Positions 34,077 through 47,452 of a DNA stretch of 64,000 nucleotides are shown in pieces; within the stretch, counting starts at the first letter, position 1; every line of letters begins with the position of its first letter. The notes under the pieces were generated by a model, which searched no databases, was not told the origin of the DNA, and worked only from the letters and a program-made list of their open reading frames with translations. The position numbers and the translations under genes were made by a program. Source of the DNA: Liolophura sinensis (lineage: Eukaryota > Mollusca > Polyplacophora > Chitonida > Chitonidae). The stretch covers positions 5,073,703 through 5,137,702 of the forward strand of contig NC_088301.1 of NCBI RefSeq assembly GCF_032854445.1, read 5' to 3'.

Positions 34077-35120
34077 GTGTACTGAGGGTACAGTTCTAAC
34101 AACATGCCTTTTTGTCACCTACTGACGGTAACTGGATGGGTTGAATGTGTACTGAGGGTACAGTTCTAACAACATGCTTTTTGTCACCTACTGACGGTAA
34201 CAGGATGGGTTAAATGTGTACTGAGGGTACAGTTCTAACAACATGCCTTTTTGTCACTTACTAAGGGTAATTGGATGGGTTGAATGTGTACTGAGGGTAC
34301 AGTTCTAACAACATGCTGTTTGTCACCTACTGACGGTAACAGGATGGGTTGAATGTGTACTGAGGGTACAGTTCTAACAACATGCTGTTTGTCACCTACT
34401 AAGGGTAACTGGATGGGTTGAATGTGTACTGAGGGTACAGCTCTAACTACATGCTGTTTGTCACCTACTAAGGGTAACTAGGTGGGTTGAATGTGTACTG
34501 AGGGTACAGTTCTAACTACATGCTGTTTGTCACCTACTGACGGTAACTGGATGGGTTAAATGTGTACTGAGGGTAAAGTTCTAACAACATGCTTTTTGTC
34601 ACCTACTGACGGTAACAGGATGGGTTAAATGTGTACTGAGGGTACAGTTCTAACAACATGCCTTTTTGTCACTTACTAAGGGTAATTGGATGGGTTGAAT
34701 GTGTAATGAGGGTACAGCTCTAACTACATGCTGTTTGTCACCTACTAAGGGTAACTGGATGGGTTGAATGTGTACTGAGGGCACAGCTCTAACTACATGC
34801 TGTTTGTCACCTACTAAGGGTAACTAGGTGGGTTGAATGTGTACTGAGGGTACAGTTCTAACAACATGCTTTTTGTCACCTACTGACGGTAACTGGATGG
34901 GTTGAATGTGTACTGAGGGTACAGCTCTAACAACAGGCTTTTTGTCACCTACTGACGGTAACTTTATGGACTGAATGTGTACTGAGGGTAAAGTTCTAAC
35001 AACATGCTTTTTGTCACCTACTGACGGTAACTGGATGGGTTGAATGTGTACTGAGGGTACAGTTCTAATAACATGCTTTTTGTCACCTACTGACGGTAAC
35101 GTGATGGGTTAAATGTGTAC
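34077..35120. repeat. Minisatellite, 69-70 bp unit, about 15 copies
   Basis: Tandem copies of a unit beginning gtgtactgagggtacagttc and including 'ctttttgtcacctactgacggtaac' and 'ggatgggtt(g/a)aat'. Copies differ by single bases (ctttttg/cctttttg/ctgtttg; gacggt/aagggt), and variants recur in runs. The array sits inside the 2.9-kb intron at 32689-35544. Confidence 0.95.
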
Positions 35121-35544
35121 TGATGTTAACTCATATAGACATGTGTGAATGACCATTACTTGATTACCCTAAATCACCATAAAATTCGTCCATGACTAAC
35201 TTGCCAATTTTTCATGATTCTGAGAGTTTTATTAAATTTATAAAGATGTTTTAAGGGTTGCCTGCAACATGGGATAATATTCAACTGAAAAATTGTAAAT
35301 TTCAGCACCAAATACAATATTTTGTTTCATTTATTATTTTGTTATATTTTTTATGTAAGTGTATAAAAATACACTTGTGGACGAAATTTTAGGTCCTTTA
35401 GGGTAATGGCAATGGCTTGACTTGAATATGGACATCCACTGATGAAAATCGCATGGACATGTAGTGATTATACGCTGTACTGTAGCAATGATCAGCATGA
35501 TACAGATTCCTGTTTCACTTGTTTATGCCACTGGGAGTTCTTAC

Positions 35545-35620
35545 CTAGTGATGTCTTCATGCAGCTGGGACGGGTCTGGTGGATAAAACTTCACCTCAAA
35601 GTTGAACACCCAGGGTCCAC
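35545..35620 (-). CDS. EPB41L: 4.1 exon: F1/F2 junction of FERM domain
   Basis: With the preceding G it reads GGPWVFNFEVKFYPPDPSQL and then HEDITR. The 'F.VKFYPPDP..L.EDITR' motif is near-invariant in 4.1-group FERM domains. Length is 76 bp, phase 1 to phase 2. Acceptor gttgtag and donor gtaaga. Confidence 0.97.
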
Positions 35621-36029
35621 CTACAACATATCAATATCAGGGAGTTAGAATCATAACAACTTTGACAATAATATAAACTTGTCAACACACACCTGTGTAA
35701 TTACAAAGTATATACATTGTCAGTACATGCTGTACACTTGTATCTCTAAAGCTTTGCAGACTTTAATCAAGATATTTTTTTTTTTTTTTAACTGGCGTTT
35801 TTAACCTGCTCCAAACATTATCCTGCTTTACTACTAACATGTTGTATACACACTGACATTCAGGTTTTTGATTGGAGGCACACTGTACCCTATCAGTAAT
35901 ATGGTAAATGTAAAATTATTCAACTAATGCCACACACATAATAGCTCAATTCAACATCAAGTTCCACTAGTGGAAGTTGGGAGTCCAATCTACAAATATA
36001 AACATCAACTAGATCAGCCGTTTTCTTCC

Positions 36030-36120
36030 ACCTTAATGATGGCCGTTGTCGTATAAGTGAAATACTTTTGAGTATGGTAAAAAACATTAATAAAATCAAT
36101 CAATCAATCAATTAATTAGA
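36030..36120 (-). repeat. Dispersed repeat family 1 copy (reverse)
   Basis: Plus strand reads 'gatggccgttgtcgtataag' then 'tgaaatacttttgagtatgg', ending in CAAT tandem repeats. Confidence 0.7.
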
Positions 36121-37027
36121 TCAGAAATAGATAAACCATGGTATATGAACAGTCCACCTGCAAAATGTACATGTATGTAGGAATGCATTTGTCAAATATG
36201 ACCTGAATGTAATGTGTTGACATGAATCTCATCAGATTAAGTATGAATTGATATCATTAAGCCAGACAAAATACATCAATAACAAATAATAACTCAGTAT
36301 TATATCATTTCTGTCCAAGATGAAACATGTTACAAGCAAGAAACATGAAAAATTCCCACAGACTGAATCATCTGCCTGATCTTTAAGGCAATGTAACAGT
36401 ATTGTGGCTTACATGAGAACTGTGTAAGCAAGAAAGCCCATACACAGTATTTTATTGTAAATACATTTTAGGTAAAACAAATGACTCATTATTTCCAGAA
36501 TGTTGAAGGTTACACGTTCATTGCACAACATGAATAAAGGTTAATAGAAGTAATTTGCAGATTATGAGATACATGCCCAGTGATATGTATGAACATATAT
36601 GTCAAACCCACAGCTCAGCAGTTAAGGGAGGGGGGGTGGGGGGTGGAGGGTATGCAAAGAACACCCCCTAGAGACAAACTCCTGTGAACCTGTGTCAATA
36701 CAATATCATTAATGTAGTAGTCTTTACGTTACTGCATGATGTTTATTCATAGCTGCAGGCCACATCTCTACCAAGGGACAGTGTAGAGACTGTACATTTC
36801 CTAACGGTCAATCTAACAACATGAAAAATAAACATAGAGCTAGACGACTGAGTCATCTCGCTGTCTCCAGTGCAATATTTTCTCCCTAAGGCTTCAGCCA
36901 GTATGACGCAAGACAAACTACATGTATTAACAATTTTCTATCTAGCTGGTTCAGTGGACTTCTATATGTGTATTAGTGCTATTGGACATATGTAATGAAT
37001 TAATGAAGGAATGCTTGAGGTTTAACA

Positions 37028-37260
37028 TTGTACTTTACAATTTTTCAGTCTTATGACGACAAGGAGTCATTTGGTGCCTGCTGTGTCATTTTGTGGCAGG
37101 TCCATGCTGCTGAAGTGCTGCAACCACTGAAGTATCATGCCAAAGACACCAGACATGACAGCCCACCCAGTCACATTATACTGACACCAGGTCAACAAGT
37201 TTTCTTTCCTTGTTCTAACCGCTCAGTGGTGAGCGCAAAGCAACATGTACGATTTCTAAA
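37028..37260 (+). repeat. Dispersed repeat family 2, copy 1
   Basis: Shares 'acaatttttcagtc', the 'atgccaaa' region and 'cacccagt(c/a)acattata' with 39870-40205. Intronic. Confidence 0.75.
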
Positions 37261-39869
37261 GTATTTGGCCTAATAGAGAATTTTATAACAGATCTACAAG
37301 TGCACAGCTGTGGTTACATCAGTAACATATCATCTCTTGTTAAGCAACCACAACTATGAAGCTAACATCATCAGTCTCATGTATATGTATAATGGCAACA
37401 GCTTATGCAGGTGGCCTGGTTCATAAGTATGCATGATTGATGGTTACTGCTTCATTATCTCATCACTTTAGGTCACTTTACATAGGCCTATTTATAACAC
37501 AAAGATTTGCCTGGATGTATTTCAGCATGTTTGGGTGATAATACACTTACACATATAATAGGCATATTTTGCGTAATTAACATTCTGCAAGTCGTTATTA
37601 GATGGTAATTAACACAAGGTAGTAGAACACGTTTGTATACGCCGGGTTACTCCTGGCCTATCATCACAAACATTGCTACATGCACATTCGACATAAATAT
37701 GCTTCAGCATATCTTGCCAATTACCTGTATGATATACCACTAGAACAATGACAACAATGATATTTATACATGGCATAAACCCTGTTGGGTTTACAGAGCA
37801 AATTATCTCCCCTGGCATCTGGCATGCATGGAGGATGGGTGATTCACTTGACTTTGATGGATTTCCGACAGGTATATTTTGGTATAAAATTTTTGAATGT
37901 GACACCAATCGTAAGTGTGGAAATACAGTGGTAATCCATAAACACAAAACCCAACTGAATACTGCTTTTGACATTTTAAACCAATAGGGAATATAGCTCA
38001 AAGTTATCAAGTTCAAACCTACTGGTGGACTCTTGGGTCCATATTCAACAGGCTGAAGCACAGTGATATCACAGATTCTTTTAGCTTGTAAAAAGACTTA
38101 TTTTACATTTCCATAAGAGATGTAGTATTACATGTGCATGATGAACATAAAAATTTGGCAATCAGAGGAAGTCATTAGATTCTATTATGTCCACTGTAGA
38201 ATCACATTTTATTCCATGTAAAAATACAATATAGACATGAAGCCAGTGTTTGGACAGCATGAAATTGCCTTTTAGATGATGCATGTTTTATTTAAATGTG
38301 GTCTGTTCTAATAATGACATGTTACACGCTACACAGTCCAGGAGCAAACAAGCACGTCATGTAGGTACAATGGTGTTCTTGTGTACACGTAGCTAAAGTT
38401 TCAGGCCATGACAGCCACAAGTGCACTTTAATGCCTCTCTTCATTTTCCAAAAGAAGCAAACAATGCGTTTTGTTCATTACATATATACACGTGTACCCA
38501 AATAAGTGCAGATTAGAAACCAGATATGGTATTTCCAACCTGAATAAAATTCCTGTTTTATTATGACTCACTACTTTCATAATTTCACTGTTTAAAAGCA
38601 CTTTTTTTGGAGAAATTAAAAGCTAATTGTAAAATATTCATGCTATATGTCAAAGTCTGCACAACACTGCAACCATAACAGGACGTATACCAGTTACAGT
38701 CTCAAAATAATTATAACCAGAACAATTACAGCTCTAGAATTACAATGTCAGCAACCTATTAACCTTCTGCAACATGTTACATTACAAATATGTCATGTTG
38801 TAACAAATAATAAGAAACTTATAGTTCCTACTAACTTCTGTGTATACTGCATATATTTCTGGCTAGTATCATAGGAGAGCAGCACAAAAACAGATATCTG
38901 GATATGATGTCACAATAAATAATTCTCATGTATGCATGTACCTATATGCAGAAAATAGGAGACAATATAGTAGCACATGAATCTGTGATTTGCTCCTCTT
39001 GAATGAACATGACTTAAAATAGGTAAAGATACCAAACGTACATTTTTTATTACTGTTCAACAGAAAAGGTGTGCTCAATTCATTGTTCTACAATGTATAT
39101 TTATAAGTACACGCAGACACAGGTGGTTCCCACTTCACAGAGAAATAACACTCTAAAAAAAACGACTACATTAGTTTAATAAACTATCTGCCTCAAACAC
39201 AAATGCGTCACATGAAACTAACTACATGTACATGTACATAGGCAGCTGTACATGTATAACAGATTCGAAACTGAAGATCTTGTATACTGTACATGTGTTA
39301 CAGCCATTATCACAGCATGATCATGATATGAATGTTTCCACTCCACGCTCTACACACAGGTTATAAATGTACCAAAATCACTGTACTGTATCATATACAT
39401 ATATACATGTACATCGCACTGTATGACAAACAAAGAAAAGCAAAAAACCAAAACAGATGTTCCCTATACTGCTGACATCAATTGAGGCCAACACCGTATA
39501 ACATGCACCCATACATGATACTGAGCTCTGCAATGTTCCAAAATAGGCTTTTCAGAGGATCAAAATTTATGCTACATGTAGCTGTCAGACTATTCTGCTG
39601 ACTAACATAATAGATCATTCAGTTCTTGTCCACCATAGTTCATGGAATATTTTCCACTGCCGTATAATTTGCTGCGTTATCTTTCACCTCAGCATCTATA
39701 GTCTGAGATAGTGAAACTGTACTGACAGGTGCTGTCTCACTATAATCATACAGTACATGTATATACGCCGACAGACAGGTGATACAATCATGTCACACAC
39801 TGGTAGAAATATCACTTTATGATCCATACGCAGATAAAATAATTCCAACAGAAGGCAAAATAAAAATTA

Positions 39870-40205
39870 TGTATGTATGTTTTGGGTTTAACGTCGTACA
39901 ATTTTTCAGTCATGTGATGATGAGAGTCATTTATGTGTACATTACACATGTGTGTGTGTACATTAGGTCTTCTTGTGGCAGAACGAATCCATGCCACTAA
40001 AGCGCTACCATCACACCACAGCATCGTGCCAAAGCAAACGACTTGACACTCCACCCAGTAACATTATAAATGGCACCGAGCCTCACGGTCCTGCTTCCTT
40101 GCTCGGGACGGTGCTGAGTGCCAAGCCAGGGATCAACAAGTACCACTTTTGAAGTCTTTGCTGTGACCCGATCCAGGTTTGATCTCAGGTCTACCGACTT
40201 CAAGG
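39870..40205 (+). repeat. Dispersed repeat family 2, copy 2
   Basis: Longer copy of the family, with 'gggtttaacgtcgtacaatt' at its start and 'cactccacccagtaacatta' inside. Confidence 0.75.
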
Positions 40206-42044
40206 CGGACACTCTTTTGTCACTTAAGTGATACAAAGACACAAAAAAAAAAATAAGAATTTCCGTAAGTGCTGGTCAAACTGTCACATGATAATCATGC
40301 TTCTTACTGTGACTGATCCCTATAGCACATGTAAAATGTTCACACATGTACCATGTTAGTACAATTACTATCAACTCTGCCGTATCAGCAATTTTTAGGA
40401 CAACATAACTGGTTCAAAGTTGATCTCACAAGGTCATCACCCCTGACGCCTAGTCATTGTCACACAGGTTGGAGATACCTGGTCTAAACTGTTGGTACAC
40501 CTAGTTATACTGATCTATTGATAGCTCTATGCAGTCATGCTCTAGTGATCAGCTTGTTAATTATCTACACATTAAGTCTGTAACAGTTGGCTGCTTTGAC
40601 AAGTCTGTACATTGTTATCTGACTGAACATATACTGCCTGACATACACTGGCTATACATGTGCACCACATGTACACATGTATGTACCGTGTGAAGAACAT
40701 GATTTAGAGGCTTGATCAGACTGGTGTTCAACATCCTTTGCTGGACATGGTAGATGTAAGCTTTGGTTTGATGGATTTCGGGCCTGACTAAGTGCAAACC
40801 AGGGGATATATCTGACAGGGCAAAACAGCATTAAAGACTAGCGTGCATTCAACACCATTAGCACGTAGAATTACTAATGCCTGGGCTTTACACCAGATGG
40901 CTATGTACATGTACATGTAGAGGTTTCAGGCACACGCACATGTACGACACAGCTTCTGTCCACACTTATATCTGACCACTAAGGTAGTAACAAATAAATT
41001 AATAAATCTAAACTTGTGTGTTCACGTGTGAAAATATTCTCATTCAATTACTGCACATGTTGATTGTCACTAACAATTCATGTACATTTCATAATTCATA
41101 TTTGGGTCTACAATCAATGTACAAAAAAAAAATTGTAGTCAACCAAACTGTTTTTACATTTCCTCAACCAGAGGGACTTTTTGCACAGTTCCACATAGCT
41201 AGACACAGTGATACACAGCTGTAGTAATACTCTTGAATGAGACTGGGCGGCACAGGCAACATTAGTCAGCCTGTACACTCATTATCGAGGCATGCAATTT
41301 AGGAAACATGCAACAGAGATATGATTTGTGATGCGCAGTGAAGCATCCCTGTGCTGTTCACACCTGATGGTGTAGTCTAGATGATAGCTATTATAATCTT
41401 GTTAGGCCACTCTTAACAGGCATTTAACCAGGCAATGGGGCAAGACAACGAAGAAACTGTTAAAATTTAAACAAAGAAAAGATGTACTAGTCTGAAAAAT
41501 TAATTGATTCACAAAAATTGAAAGGCAAATTTACATCCCATAACTCATTCTTCCTTGTAGGCAGGATTCCTAAATTTTTGTAAAGTTTTCTGGTAATAAA
41601 CAAAAATGCCAATGTTTTACTTCACTTTGCAAACTAAATTTCACTTTTTAAACCGATTGCGTCTAAATGGCTAATGTTGGTAAAAGTAACATTTTTTTCT
41701 TTTTTCATAACTAAACATATTCTACCATTTCACAAATTCATCCAAGTGTTACCATGAGTTTGTAAGACTGACAATTTATGTCCACCTTTGAAGCAAACTA
41801 TGTAGGAGTATCACCTAACAAATCTGCCTCTACATTTGCCCTGAGAAGTGGTTTAACAGGTTATTATGTGTACAATCAGACATACACCAGATAGCAAAAG
41901 TCTCCTCCCTGTGACTATAACCACCCCTGACCCAGACAACAGAATCAGGCTAAAGAACAGAACAGAGAGAGACTCACAGCCTAAAACTAGTTTACAACAT
42001 GATTTATGATATAAATTTTATCTTGTGGGCTTGGTACATGTACA

Positions 42045-42260
42045 TAACCTATTTCCTCAACCTTTCTGCATAAAAGGGCAACTTTCAGTGTAATCGATGC
42101 ACATTATTACTTTGACTGTGAAGACAAAACTATGTTGGTTGGAAAGACCAGTTTCTGGGCTTCACAAAAAGTATAATTTTATTAGTCAACACAGAAAAAT
42201 GCCTTCAGAATATGCTTAAATAAACACCTTGCAAACATGCGAAAAGGTTGAAGAATTACA
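42045..42260 (+). repeat. Dispersed repeat family 3, copy 2
   Basis: Shares 'agggcaacttt', 'gaagacaaaactatgttggttgg', 'tataattttatt' and 'aacatgcgaaaaggttgaag' with 60100-60320. Confidence 0.8.
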
Positions 42261-42459
42261 GTACAACAGGGTTAACACTTGCTCAGTCTTCTACTTGTGT
42301 ATACAAACAGATCTGCAGACAGCCAGCTATAGCACACAGTGCATACTGTAGGAGGCAGTTTAATATTTATAGGTTCTCTCTCGTGCTCCTCAGCAGATAG
42401 AAGCTTCAGAATTCATGTACACCCTAACACTGGCTAAAGTGTGTGTCATTATGTGTCCA

Positions 42460-43085
42460 TAGGAACAAAAGTTTACATGTGTACACCAATACAACTGTGT
42501 TTTTACAGTGACAAAAGTTTATGTGTGTACACTAATACATGTGTACACTAATACAACTATGTGTCCACAGGTACAAAAGTTTGTGTGTGTACGCCAATAC
42601 AACTGTGTGTCCACAGTAACAAAAATTTATGTGTGTACTAGACCAATACAACTGTGTGTCCACAGCAACAAAAGTTTATGTGTGTACTAGACCAATACAA
42701 CTATGTGTTCACAGTAACAAAAGTTTGTGTGTGTACTAGACCAATACAACTATGTGTTCACAGTAACAAAAGTTTATGTGTGTACTAGACCAATACAACT
42801 ATGTGTTCACAGAAACAGAAGTTCATGAATCTACAACAATATAACTGTATGTGTCCACAGTAACGAAAGTTTATGTGTGTACACTAATACAACTATGTGT
42901 TCACAGTGACAAAAGTTTGTGTGTGTACACCAATACAACTGTGTGTCCACAGTAACAAAAGTTTATGTGTGTACTAGACCAATACAACTGTTTTCACAGA
43001 AACAGAAGTTCATGAATCTACAACAATATAACTTTATGTGTCCACAGTAACGAAAGTTTATGTGTGTACATGACCAATACAACTG
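42460..43085. repeat. Minisatellite, about 49-bp unit
   Basis: Unit 'caatacaactatgtgttcac' + 'agtaacaaaagtttatgtgt' + 'gtactagac', roughly a dozen copies of varying length. It ends exactly where a family 1 element begins. Confidence 0.93.
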
Positions 43086-43155
43086 TATGTTTGTTTATTT
43101 ATTTGATTGGTGTTTTACGCCGTACTCAAGAATATTTCACTTATACGACTGCACA
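43085..43155 (+). repeat. Dispersed repeat family 1 copy
   Basis: Contains 'gattggtgttttacgccgta' then 'ctcaagaatatttcacttat', the best-preserved core in the window. Confidence 0.8.
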
Positions 43156-46100
43156 AAGCACATGTACCTGTACACAAATAGTGTCCTGCACTACGATTGC
43201 AAAAAGGACAGCTAAAAGTTTGTTGTCTGAGTTGACGTTTTTTCTGCAGAAACACGATTGATGGTCTTGCATTATTTGTTTTACCCTATGATTTATTTCA
43301 ATGATTCTATGGACACTTTGGATACATGTATAACAACAGCTGTACTAAATACATGTATAGAGGATTGGGTGCAGATGTTGCAACTCATTGTAGAATGCAT
43401 GTAGGTCAGATTTGCAGCGACAGCCTTGGATTTACACTTACATTAACGTGCAAAAAGCTGTATAGTACCAGTAGCTGAAACTACAACAGTACAGGATATT
43501 GAATATTGCCAGCTAAGACCTTCAGGAATTTCATATCTCTCTTTAATGCTCACTTTTGACTGAACACAGCTGAATGGGAGATTATTTTGATGTAGGCCTC
43601 AGCTGTAGCTCGCATGGGCAGTTTGTATGAATGTCACCAGGGCGTAGGGTCTTTACGACGTACCTGGCCATACTGAATAGTCCAGGCTGTGACGCAGCCT
43701 TCATAATCCCTACACACAGGCCTACTATTATAGACCTCAGGCTGGGACATTACAACAAGGTGAACTCTACATAATGCAGTATGACTGAAGTTCCAATAGA
43801 GTGAGTCAGACGACCTCTGTGATGACAGAAGGTCAAAGGTAAAAGGTTAGTTACACATCTAAGGTACTAATACAACTGGGGCACCTGAACTGGGAGTGGA
43901 TGATAAGTGTGTGAGAGTATAAATGTCTGGTGAGGAGGGACAACAGTACAGACACTGGCACAGTGCAGTCATTCAATTGGCTCAGCACTGTCAGCAGGAC
44001 AAACCAGGATGACCTAATACAGACATACTGTACTGTGTATGTGTACGAGAACCGATGATCACAGGAAAAATAGTACTTTGTCCCATGCAATATTTTACGA
44101 CATTGGCTCCTCTTCTTTTTAGTCACCTTTTATCACACATCCTTTTTTTAAATTTGTCACATATTGTCACATGCAAAAGGCCAAATTGCCAATGACCATG
44201 GCTTATATAGCTAGACACAAGTGAAACTACAGCATCGTCAAGACAACATTTAAATGGAAGTTTTAAGTGTGCAATAAAATATATATATATACCTGTAGAT
44301 GTGCACAGAAGGCTGTCAGGGACAGGATATGCCTACAGCTGAATTAACCATCAACAGTTATCTCCTCCATCCATTACACACATGCAAATACTACATAACC
44401 AAACTCCTCTTACATCAAAACACTCACACATGCAATCTATGAAGCAAGCAAAACCAAGATGTGCAATCATTCTTTTTTCTCACTTCACTAGGAAATTCAT
44501 TTCTTTATTCACTTAATCATATTTTCAACTGGGCTATGTTATCAGAGATAAGGCAGCAAAATCATCTGTCAGCCCCAGTAGCTGTCATTAGTATACTGAA
44601 GAAGCTTTAAAGCACCGTTCTATCCAGCACAATGAGCCTATTCATGGTTTGTACATGTACTTGGCAAGACTATGTGAGAGAAAGGACAAGGCTGTGGCTT
44701 TAGCATCATTATGTACACATACATTATCATGTTAATACGTCAATGGAGAAGATGTGGCCTAGGAAACTTTGTCTCTTGTCTTACTGACAGAAGTGAGTTT
44801 GATTCACTCAAGCTAACCAAATTTTCTTCACCTCTTATACAGTGATATTAGCAGACGGACTGACTGATTGCTGTTTACTGCCATGTTCAATAATTCTGAT
44901 CACCGACTGAATCAAAGACTGATTAAAATGATCATTTGCTGAATGATGACAAACCATGGATAACTGGACACAACACATGTGCAAACGTAACATGTATATA
45001 CCACTGTCAGAATTGCACTGGTTGTTGTCGATGTGTTAACTGCCTCTGTATAGAGGACAGTTCAGGCAAAAGACCTGCATCCTGCAAAGGTCATCTAGCA
45101 CCAGATCAAGAAACTGTCTCCGATTTTACCTTAAATTTCATCCACAAATGTGCATTTTTACAGGCAACCAAATGTCACAACATATTATATCTGGTGCTGA
45201 AACTTACAACATTCCAGTAGAATATGATCCCATGTTCGAAACAAACCTCAAAACATCTTTCTAACATCAATAGAACTCTCAGAATCAGGAAAAATGGGCC
45301 AGTTAGCCATGGACAAAATTTATGGTCTTCAAAACAGTAATACTGCACTAAAATTGTAACAAATCTTGGGAATCTTAATTTCAATACAAATGACCTAAAA
45401 TTGAAAACTTTTCTTTCACGTTTGAATATACATTGAAGTTCATTAATAATACCGCAAGTTAAAATTACGTGTAATACTTTCAATGTTGTAATCACTATTG
45501 GCCTATAACCCATCAGTCAGAAAGAATATCAGGAATAACGACTGACTGTACAGGTAGCTTATCACCTAGCAAACCAACCAGGTTAAACTGACAATACCTG
45601 CGCTTGTACCAATGCTACCTGTACATCGAAAATACTTGTAAACTAACTAAACTAGGACACTCAGCTCAGATCCAAACTCTAGGGCTTGAATAAGCAACAA
45701 ATTTTCTTCCCACGATGCCTCACTTCTACAAATTCAACGGAACAAAGGCTCCAGAGCCCCATCATTTCTCTACTAGGTAGTCCAGGTCACAGAGGGCTCT
45801 CAATCTCAGAGTTGCCAGTCAAAAAAACTTTGACACCAGCTAATCCCAAACCATATGCAACTTAGAGACAGCTAAAACTGTATAACTCGTGTTAAACGTG
45901 ACCTGAAGGTAGGGAAATACGATCTGTAGTGAATTGATGATGAACAATTGAACAATTATTTTTATTTATCTAATTTTATTCTAAGCTCGTATTTAAAAAT
46001 CTGTGGAATCAGAGTGCACTATGTTACAAGTACATGTATATGTTTCTGTTCCCAACTGAAAAATGTGGCTTGCAGATATAAAATCTGTACATCTATAGCT

Positions 46101-46893
46101 TATCTTGATACAGACTCAGTTTCCATCTTCTCTCATACAAGCATGGCAAAGCTGCTATCCCAGTTACAAAACAAGTGGCATCCACACTTATTGCATATAC
46201 CTGATAATTTAGTCTATATTTATAGTATATTCATGCTGACACACATGCCGTATGTATATTAACATGGGTGACTGGGTGATCTCATTAAAAGATGTCATCT
46301 TTTCAAAGGACGTACATTTTCATGTCGGCAAGGCTTTAAGAACTTTCCCTTCAGACTTTAATTAATGCAAAAACCTGGTGTTGAGCTTTATGACATACGT
46401 TGTGCATCAGCTTTCTGTGACTGCATGTGTTGGTTATGAGCTAGAACCTAGGCCATTATGATTCATACCAGTGCTCAGACTGCAATCAATACAGGTGTAC
46501 AGCCTGCACAGACGGGGCTATTATTAGGTAAGACCTGGCTGAGTGGATTCTCGTGTGTCTACCTGGGGGTGAGGACGTACATCAGGTAAAGCAAGCAGGC
46601 AGATCAAAGGCTGTGACGGGGTCCCAGGTACCAACTTTATTACCATACCTGCCAGACCAGTAGCCTATTAAAAGTAAGGGTGACGCGACCTACAAAACAT
46701 ACGCCACTCTCGATACCCTGCCAAGCACACAAAGATATTAATACATCTCCAAACTCAACAGTCTGGGTAGAGTTTAAATATGTGACAGGCGTGGGCATGT
46801 GTGGCATATCACAGTGGAGTTTGAGAACACATTTAAAATTTGATATAGCTTTATTGTTTGCTTGATACAAAATGAAAATACCACAAATCTTAC

Positions 46894-46936
46894 CTTTAGT
46901 CTGCTTGGCAATTTTCTTCTCATTGTTAATCCAGTA
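46894..46936 (-). CDS. EPB41L: 4.1 exon: short 43-bp FERM exon
   Basis: Encodes YWINNEKKIAKQTK plus the first base of a Gly codon (phase 0 to phase 1). It matches the F1-lobe end of the family, where an aromatic residue precedes a Lys-rich helix ('W.....K.I.KQ.'). Donor gtaaga and acceptor tttatgttgcag are good. It joins in frame to the neighbouring exons. Confidence 0.95.
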
Positions 46937-47004
46937 CTGCAACATAAAGAAAGTTTGAATCAGAACACCAATGTGATATACTATGGATCTATTTATTTTC
47001 TGCA

Positions 47005-47115
47005 TTTATTTGACTGTTACTTAATGCTGTACTGAAGAATTTTTCACTTCTAATACGATGGCGGTCAGTTTTATCGGTGGTGGAAACGAGTCCCTTGGGT
47101 AAACCACCAATTCCT
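47005..47115 (+). repeat. Dispersed repeat family 1 copy (diverged)
   Basis: Contains 'atgctgtactgaagaatttt' then 'tcacttctaatacgatggcg'. Confidence 0.65.
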
Positions 47116-47406
47116 GAGCAACTTTCCCACAAAGCACACAGCTACATGAGCATCGCTAAATGCGTATTATCATCAAACTGCAACATGAAGAGTAAAAGGG
47201 GAAATTCACATGATACTCGATAATAATGAGACAAACGGGTATTGAGGTTTAACACAGTTAAATTTGTCAAGCACATGATTAATGAATGACAATCACTTGC
47301 ACTTGTCCACCTAGTGTGCATGACTCAAAATGGCCATATATACAAACATTTTTCTATCTGTGTACAAGTATATCATGTAAGTTGGTTTAACTCAGTAACA
47401 GGCACC

Positions 47407-47452
47407 CATACACACACACACACACATATACATATACATATATATATATATA
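47407..47452. repeat. CA/TA microsatellite
   Basis: A CA run grading into 'catatacatatatatatata'. Confidence 0.95.

Larger units (their letters stand above)
32689..35544 (-). other. Intron, 2.9 kb
   Basis: Apart from the minisatellite and a reverse copy of a dispersed repeat near 33700-33850, it holds a 161-codon open frame on the plus strand (32900-33385). That frame shows no domain I recognise and is probably chance. Confidence 0.75.
35621..46893 (-). other. Intron, 11.3 kb
   Basis: The largest intron in the window. It holds two copies of one dispersed repeat (37028-37260, 39870-40205), a copy of another (42045-42260), the 49-bp minisatellite at 42460-43085 abutted by a third repeat (43085-43155), a third-family copy in reverse at 36030-36120, and a G-run (36626-36650). 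No exon is recognised. Confidence 0.8.

Noticed and set aside
45948-46262. 104-codon plus-strand frame
   Set aside because: Intronic, AT-rich, no motif or homologue recognised.
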